Origin: Liolophura sinensis
Lineage: Eukaryota; Mollusca; Polyplacophora; Chitonida; Chitonidae
Assembly: GCF_032854445.1 (NCBI RefSeq)
Contig: NC_088305.1
Span: 3,881,152-3,945,151 of the forward strand
Length of the DNA: 64,000 bases
Direction of reading: 5' to 3'
In this document: piece by piece, positions 57,800 to 64,000 of the stretch
Layout of the letters: the number at the start of each line of letters is the position of its first letter
How positions within the stretch are numbered: position 1 is the stretch's first letter
Translations under genes and position numbers: made by a program
The notes under the pieces: generated by a model
The model's database searches: none
What the model was told of the DNA's origin: nothing
What the model saw: only the letters and a program-made list of their open reading frames with translations

Positions 57800-58299
57800 C
57801 TAAACAAAACAAAAAATGTAGAGACAATAGTAAACAATACATGTTAATTGCCTATGCTGTGTTACAAAGCTTGCACTTTACACTGACATGTTCACACGTC
57901 ACAGCTGTGGGTCATAGGTGTAGTTTATCGACAGTTCTCAATCAAAGAACAGCAAACATATATTTTTATATTTTGATACATCCATCATTGAGCACTGTAC
58001 GTGTTTGTAACTACATGTAGGTAATGATAACAACAAAATCCAGACCCGTGTCTGCATGGACTGTCCATAGACACATACCGACCTTAAAACCTCACCAAAA
58101 ACACAGCCTTTACAGAGACAAAATATAAAGCCATATACATGTAAAACTACTTTTGTTGCTGAAATATCCTACAGTTTTTCATGTAGGATATCATACCATA
58201 CTTTCGAAAAAAAGAGCAACTTATTTGTCCTTTGTTCAATGCCATACTCTAGCATTTCACACTGACACACTCATTGTTGTTTCCATGGTTAGAAAAATT

Positions 58300-58570
58300 G
58301 GAACGTCTGGCATAAACCACTGACATTTGGGAAGTCACTGGCGAACTCTCCTACAAGCCATACCGATGGACTGTATCAACGGCCACAACAGTGTCTTGCA
58401 ACGCTTACATGAATAGAGTATTGTTACTAACGTCCCACAAGCAGTGAAAGCGGGGGAATCTACAAATTCCTCACCCAACATGCCCAAGGCCGGATTTGAA
58501 CCCACACCAACCTGAACCTGCCAACTGAAAGACAAGCGCCTTCAATCACTAGACCATGGCCCGCTCCCTA
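58300..58570 (-). mobile_element. SINE family D, near full length
   Basis: The minus strand begins GGGAGCGGGCCATGGTCTAG, an A-box-like tRNA start, followed by a clear B box GTGGGTTCAAATCC. The body is GGAATTTGTAGATTCCCCC and the end is CCAAATGTCAGTGGTTTATG. Shared with 5625-5852. Confidence 0.85.
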
Positions 58571-58659
58571 CAAAGCTAAAAACTCATTTCTAAAATACAT
58601 TTAACTAGAATTCTCAGATTCTCAGGCAAAATGAAAAAGTGAAAATTTATATGTTATAA

Positions 58660-59000
58660 ATTTATATTTCAGCCATTTGATCAGGAGTCATTACGTGCAT
58701 GTGGGTATACTGTGTCTTCTTGTTGCAGGATGAGTCCATGCTGCCAAAGTGCCGCTGTCACTGAAATATCGTGCCAAAAGACACCAGACATGCCACTCCA
58801 CCTAGTCACATTATATTGACATCAGGCCAACCAGTCCTGTTTCCTTGCTCTAATTTTTCAGTGCTGAATGCTGAGCGCCTAGTGAGGCAATAACAAGTAC
58901 TATTTTTAAAGACTTTGTTATGACCCAACCCAGATTTGATCCCGGGTCTCCCGCTTTTGACGAGAACAATCTAACCATTACACCAACGAAGCGGTTCATG
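58660..59000 (-). mobile_element. SINE family C with a tRNA-like head
   Basis: The minus strand starts GCTTCGTTGGTGTAATGGTT and runs to AGCGGGAGACCCGGGATCAA, clearly tRNA-like (A box TGGTGTAATGGTTAG). The body AAAGACACCAGACATGCC is shared with 32400 and 59350. Not a functional tRNA gene: the B box is mutated and the sequence runs straight into the SINE body. Confidence 0.82.
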
Positions 59001-59349
59001 CAAACTAGTCAAGGACAAAACTTTACATGTAGGTCAAATACAGTAGTAAACTGAGGCCTGTTGCTTGCTAGCTATTTTTCTGTTAAAAACTTGCATTTAT
59101 AAACATAACAGGACAAAATTATCTGCATTCTTTAATATTTCACCATGAACATATAAGCCCACTTGCACATAGAGATTGTAAACCCTACAATCAATTTTAA
59201 ATATAAGTTTGTGCCACTTGAACAAAGGAAATGTAAGGTGATAGTAACTTTTCTGAATTAAGATCGTGATCTACACCAAAAATTTGACTTCATTTTGAAA
59301 ATCTTGTTTGTATGTATGCTTGGACTTTTACATGTACATTGTGCTTAAC

Positions 59350-59635
59350 ACCCATATGAAGACAGAGTCATTAGGTGTGTGTACATATTCTGTGTTTTCT
59401 TGTGGAAGGGTCACCAAGTACTGCCCCCACTGAATTATCATGCCAAAGACACCAGATTTGACACCCCTGACCTACATGCAATCACAATATAGTGATACTT
59501 CGCACCTAGCAAGGCAGCAACAAGTGCTATTTTTAAAGTCTCTGATATGACCAGACCCAGTTTGATACTGGGCCTCCTGACTCCGAGGTGAACCCTCGAA
59601 CTATTGTTCAGCTAAGCAGTCCATTTTCTAAAGAG
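59350..59635 (-). mobile_element. SINE family C, second nearby copy
   Basis: Minus-strand head GGACTGCTTAGCTGAACAAT, TCAGGAGGCCCAGTATCAAA; body AAAGACACCAGATTTGACAC. The head differs from that of the copy at 58660, so the two inserted independently. Confidence 0.75.
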
Positions 59636-59699
59636 ATCTACATCATAATAATTTAGCTGTCAACAGTAACATGTTAAAAGATATTTTGTATGTACTCAA

Positions 59700-59955
59700 A
59701 TGACATTTCCACAGACGCTGATTAGTTGATGTAGGCGACAACAAGCTCACAAGATTTAGATTGCCCGCAGACGAGCGAAATCTTGTTTGTTTTCTGCATT
59801 TTTGTTGCTGAATCTTTGGATCAAGTGTTTGCGACTCAGGATTTCTTGTTGTGGTTACCTGCACACAAGTAAATTTTGAGGATTTTTTGTTGTCTGGATC
59901 AAGAAATCTTGTTTTCAACGACAAATGTTGTCCACGTGCACTGGGCTTAAAGTTT
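59700..59955. mobile_element. Possible non-autonomous DNA element
   Basis: Several CTTG/CAAG-rich imperfect inverted segments (AAATCTTGTTTGTTTTC, AAGAAATCTTGTTTTCAACG) and an end CCACGTGCACTGGGCTT. Its long open frame (59643-60089, 148 codons) has no recognisable domain. No second copy in the window. Confidence 0.3.
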
Positions 59956-59999
59956 ACAATCCCTTTATGCAAGGGGCCCCAGATTTTCATATCCTGCGC

Positions 60000-61140
60000 C
60001 AGTAGCTGCAAATGAGCTTTATACATATATATGTATGTTAAATACAAGTTTGTAAGGCTGCCTTTCAGTATACCTTCACAAAAATACACCTACACTGATT
60101 CAATACCATGTAACCACACCTTGTTTGTACTTTATTTCATTGATACTACACTTTCCTTATATACACAGCACAAGTTGTACATGTACAAGATTAGGGAAGC
60201 ATCTAGTAATGAGAGGCATTCTACAAAATTCGGACAGTGACATGCATGTAGAAAAAATTACACGTAAAATGTCAGGCTAATGGATCATTTGACCTCCTAG
60301 CTGCCTGCTTGTGCATGTACCTGTGCTTAATTTAGGAAAAGTTGACCTTCAAAAGCATAGCAGTATAACTCACTGTTGAACACGTATTGAGGTGATTCCA
60401 TAAGCAGTCTGAGTGACAATCATGTAGAGCAATAATACAGCGTTAGAAGTTACGAACCGCAATCTCATTGGCATGCTACCAGCCACACACCCCATTGTGC
60501 CCCAATGTGCATGCATTCACAGTTTCAAGCACCTGGGAAACTATGCAAGGAGCAGGAGGTGATAAATAACTTGGAACTAAATGAGCTAAATGAGCCAAAT
60601 GCTGACTTTTGCAGATTCTTGTACTACAGTACAAAGAAACCATCACATCTGAAAACTAGATACATTCTAAATACTTTTCCAGAAAGAAAGAAAGAATAAA
60701 AGCTGTACTTTTTCATTGTTTATGCTAAACTTGTCTTCAATGACTACCTCTCCTGGGTTAAGTTGGCTTTGTTTTAACCTCCAGTACTCTAGTCACATGA
60801 TGAAAGAGTGTGCTGATGATTGGCTCAGAGCACCTATGACATCACTACACAACTACATATATGAATATGCATGAATACGCTGAGTACATAAACAACATTC
60901 TTCTTCGCTCAAAATGGGCCAATGTTAGCTAAATTAAAATCCAAAACAAAACTCTTTTTGCCTAACTTTGGAGGCGAAGCATCTAGTACAATGAACTCTG
61001 ACTTTAATAACCTGTCTGCATCCTCTGACAACGCACTGAAACAATAACGATGGGTGATATTCTAAGACCAATGGCTGCGAATAACCAAAACATTTACACT
61101 TTTGACAGTATGTAACTTGTAAACATCAACAAAACATATT
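60000..61140. other. Upstream region or first intron, nothing recognised
   Basis: AT-rich with scattered TGTACATG strings. I looked for the missing first coding exon (a few codons ending in Gln before GT on minus) without a convincing hit. Confidence 0.4.
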
Positions 61141-61144
61141 TTGG

Positions 61145-61345
61145 ACTTATGGTGGAGTAATTCTGCAACCTTTTTGGCAAGGTGTTTGTTCAGGCATATT
61201 CTGAAGGCAATACTGGGTGTAGACTGAAAAAATTATACTTTTTGTGAAGCCCTGAAGTTGGCTAATCCAAGCAAAATCAAAAATGTGTTTAAATTGCACT
61301 GAAATGTTCTCCTTCATATGCGAAAAGGTTGAGGAATTTGGGTAT
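61145..61345. mobile_element. Element G copy, near complete
   Basis: GTAATTCTGCAACCTTTTTG at the left, AAATTATACTTTTTGTGAAG then CCCTGAAGTTGGCTAATCC inside, and CATATGCGAAAAGGTTGAGG at the right (inverted end). Confidence 0.8.
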
Positions 61346-61831
61346 GTACGTGAACTTCTATTGCCCGAGACATGTTAGAGTCTAGCATATAGGGAGATTA
61401 AATTGCCAGATATGTACATAAAATTAACTTACAGTACAAAAGATTGTTCTTGCAGATGTTTTTAATACCTACATGTAGACGTGTGCGTCTGGAGAATTTT
61501 ACACAGAAGTGCCCCTGTAAACACATCTCTCGTTAGTCGTCCTGCATGAATTAATCAGCCTCTATATGTCCTGAGGACTTAATATATTCCTAAAGAAATT
61601 AGATGAGGTACTTGTACTATGACAACTCTTTAGTAATGGATACATATATACATGTACAGTATACATTAAAGCTGACCCACAGGTATTAATTTGATTAATC
61701 TGTCATCCATGAGTGGCTGACTTAATTCATACCGTATGTAATCAATTATGTATGTACATGTATAGTCAGTTCTGAGGCTAGGAGTCTGAGCCCACCCCTC
61801 AGTCAAACAGTTGAAGCTGAGGTCACCTATT

Positions 61832-61872
61832 TCATTTATTTGATAGATGTTTAACGCCATACTCAAGGTTTA
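61832..61872 (-). mobile_element. SINE family A tail fragment
   Basis: TTATTTGATAGATGTTTAAC and GCCATACTCAAGG only. Confidence 0.5.
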
Positions 61873-62280
61873 GTGTTCAGGCACTATTAAATACTAATAT
61901 TTTATTTCAATGATCCATTAAAATATCATTGCTGGGTGGATCCTGAACGCTCCTCCAAAAAAAAGGACCTACTGTAAAGTTTTTATTGGGATTTTTTCTG
62001 CATGTTATTTTTCACAAAATCATCATCTCTTTTATTAGCCCCTCCTCCCCTTCAGAATTAAGATCTATACCAACAAACACTATTTTTCATGACAAAATGC
62101 CAAACAATGGATTTTGACAATTAGAATAGGTACAGTAAGACCATGTACTACATATACATGCAGACTGAAAACATCTATTACGTAACAACTTTGATCTGTT
62201 TGCTTCTGAATCACACACGATCAAGGTACTTGTTCATGTATTTACATATAAGTTTACAGCAGAAGAAAACTTACAACAAT

Positions 62281-62752
62281 GACACTACAGGCTGAAAAGA
62301 GCACATTTTTTTCTATCTGGTGGTGCCTGCTGCATAATTTTGCGATTTTTCCTCGCCATACACATAAAGTCTGAAAACGGCAAAGCTGGCATAAATCACT
62401 GAGTTCATCGTGTCCTCCATCTAAAAGACCCTGTAATTTATGCTGGGGGTGTGTTGCCTCTCAGCCAATGGGAGTTGTTAAAACCGCTGGCTTGTTCATG
62501 TAAGCTCGTCCAACATTCCAGTTTCCTGATCGTCAAGAGGAAAAACGAACTGTACTGTTCACTACCTTCTGGGAAGAAGAGTCCTATCGGAAATGTATGA
62601 ACAGCACTTCAGCGGTTTCCGATGGAAATTCTCCTCCTAACACAGAAGACTTCAGGACTAGTTCTTAGGCAAAATGGAGTCACCCACAGCAGATTTTGGT
62701 GCTTACTTTATTTATAATTTATCAACTTGAGGTATATATTAGAATTTTTTTA
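62281..62752. mobile_element. Element F copy 2, ends lost
   Basis: Same orientation and interior as 42108-42590 (GAAAAGAGCACATTTTTTT, TCTGGTGGTGCCTGC, GACTAGTTCTTAGGCAAA). The right end is replaced by the 20-bp array that starts at 62754; the left inverted end is also absent. Confidence 0.8.
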
Positions 62753-62753
62753 T

Positions 62754-63215
62754 CGCACATACATCTCAACTATCGCACATACATCTCAACTATCGCACAT
62801 ACATCTCAGCTATCGTACATACATCTCAGCTTTCTCTGCTACATCTCAACTATCGTACATACATCTCAACTATGGCACATACATCTCAACTATGGCACAT
62901 ACATCTCAACTATCGCACATACATCTCAACTATGGCACATACATCTCAACTATGGCACATACATCTCAACTATCGCACATACATCTCAGCTATCTCGGAT
63001 ACATCTCAACTATCGTATATACATCTCAACTATCGCACATACATCTCAACTATCGCACATACATCTCAACTATCGCGGCTACATCTCAACTATCGCACAT
63101 ACATCTCAACTATCGTACATACATCTCAACTATCGTACATACATCTCAGCTATCTCGGCTACATCTCAACTATCGCACATACATCTCAACTGTCTCAGCT
63201 ACATCAACTATCTCT
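62754..63215. repeat. 20-bp tandem array, about 23 copies, open in all three plus frames
   Basis: Unit ACATCTCAACTATCGCACAT with CGC/GGC/CGT variants and a few shortened or substituted units (TCTCGGCTACATC). A 20-bp period rotates frames without stops, producing overlapping frames of 135-181 codons that are not genes. Confidence 0.97.
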
Positions 63216-63279
63216 ACTTCGTCTCACACTAATGAGGTATGTATGTATACATGTACACATATATATATGTAAGCAGTGA

Positions 63280-64000
63280 AAAATCTGAATTATTTTAAAG
63301 AATAAGACTGCAGCCCTTGATTTATGTTTTTTTTCCAATATGCTAAGACAGATTACTATCCAAAGCAAACATACACTGTATAACTGACATTTTCAAAATT
63401 ATTTTCCTGCAAATCTAGGAATGCCAGAGGACAGTACTTGATACACCTAAGAACATGTACCATCGTCAGTTATTTTTGTGCTTGAAATACATGTATAACC
63501 CTGCAGAAGCATGTTTTCAGTTTTGAGTTTTCCAATAATAAGTACCAAGAAAAAAAATTCAGGCCTGCAATACTGCATACCAGAAATATATCTGCTGATA
63601 TATGTGTCTGCGTAAAGCGGGTAATTTTCTGAAAAATATAAGTGGATTGAATTTTAAAATACCAAAAAAATAAAAAAGTGGTCTTAGGCACACTTGACTG
63701 TAAAGGTCATCAGCATGTACATGAACTGTACATGTACATGGTGTACAGGATAACCCTTGTCACACAAGGATACCTCAATAACACATGACGCTGACCTTTT
63801 AGCTGACAGCAAGAGGGTTAATGTAACATTTGTGACTTTTGTTGCAAATTCTGACAACTTTCTATTTTGAATTCTCTATGCGAAGGGTTTTTCACACTAA
63901 TCAATAATCGTGCAGCTGGTAGTAGTGTACCTATGCCTATAGCAAATGACCTAAAATATTGCCCAGTCTATCAAGTTGCACATTTTGCCTTTTAAAATCC
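63280..64000. other. Right edge, nothing recognised
   Basis: AT-rich with palindromic TGTACATGTACA strings near 63725. No exon recognised. Confidence 0.5.

Noticed and set aside
58900-58990. A tRNA gene on minus (GCTTCGTTGGTGTAATGGTT..)
   Set aside because: The head runs directly into a SINE body shared with other copies, and the B box is mutated; a tRNA-derived SINE, not a tRNA gene.
59643-60089. A 148-codon minus frame, the longest non-tandem frame
   Set aside because: It overlaps a probable mobile-element remnant and the SINE C flank, has no recognisable domain, and no exon-like codon pattern.
62696-63279. Three overlapping plus frames up to 181 codons (ISTIAHTSQL..)
   Set aside because: Translation of the 20-bp array in all frames.

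Overview
The window is animal nuclear DNA, not prokaryotic. Coding sequence is split into short exons with GT..AG borders. The rest is AT-rich and crowded with tRNA-derived SINEs, small inverted-repeat elements and long minisatellite arrays. The SINE types and the gene structure fit a lophotrochozoan marine invertebrate (mollusc- or brachiopod-like); the species cannot be named from this sequence alone.

One real protein-coding gene is supported. It lies on the minus strand and fills 15501-57799. I placed 27 coding exons by matching the translated ankyrin repeats to the vertebrate ANKRD28/ANKRD44/ANKRD52 family, the ankyrin-repeat regulatory subunits of protein phosphatase 6. Every junction has GT..AG borders and compatible phase. 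The exons add up to 3045 nt, an unbroken frame of 1014 residues plus stop. Only the very short first coding exon with the ATG (about nine residues in vertebrate relatives) was not found; it probably lies beyond position 64000 or in unrecognised sequence after 57800.

Layout, low to high coordinate: 1-15500 is the 3' flank and possible 3' UTR, with SINEs, two minisatellites, a nested mobile element, a candidate solo LTR and a cluster of CRE-like palindromes. 15501-57799 is the gene. 57800-64000 is its 5' part or first intron, rich in SINEs and ending with a 20-bp minisatellite.

The most unusual feature is that several introns contain tandem arrays built from the gene's own exon-intron borders. 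After exons V21, V14 and V22, the last 43-57 nt of the exon (about 40 nt for V22) plus its splice donor have been multiplied head-to-tail into the following intron: about 34, 22 and 5 copies, counting the real exon as the first unit. A fourth border, the acceptor of exon V26, is duplicated once. Most copies keep a donor motif identical or close to the real one, so the transcript would present long rows of decoy 5' splice sites. Another intron (29480-31798) is almost entirely two minisatellites that share a 23-bp period. These arrays explain nearly all of the long repetitive open frames in the window, which are not genes.
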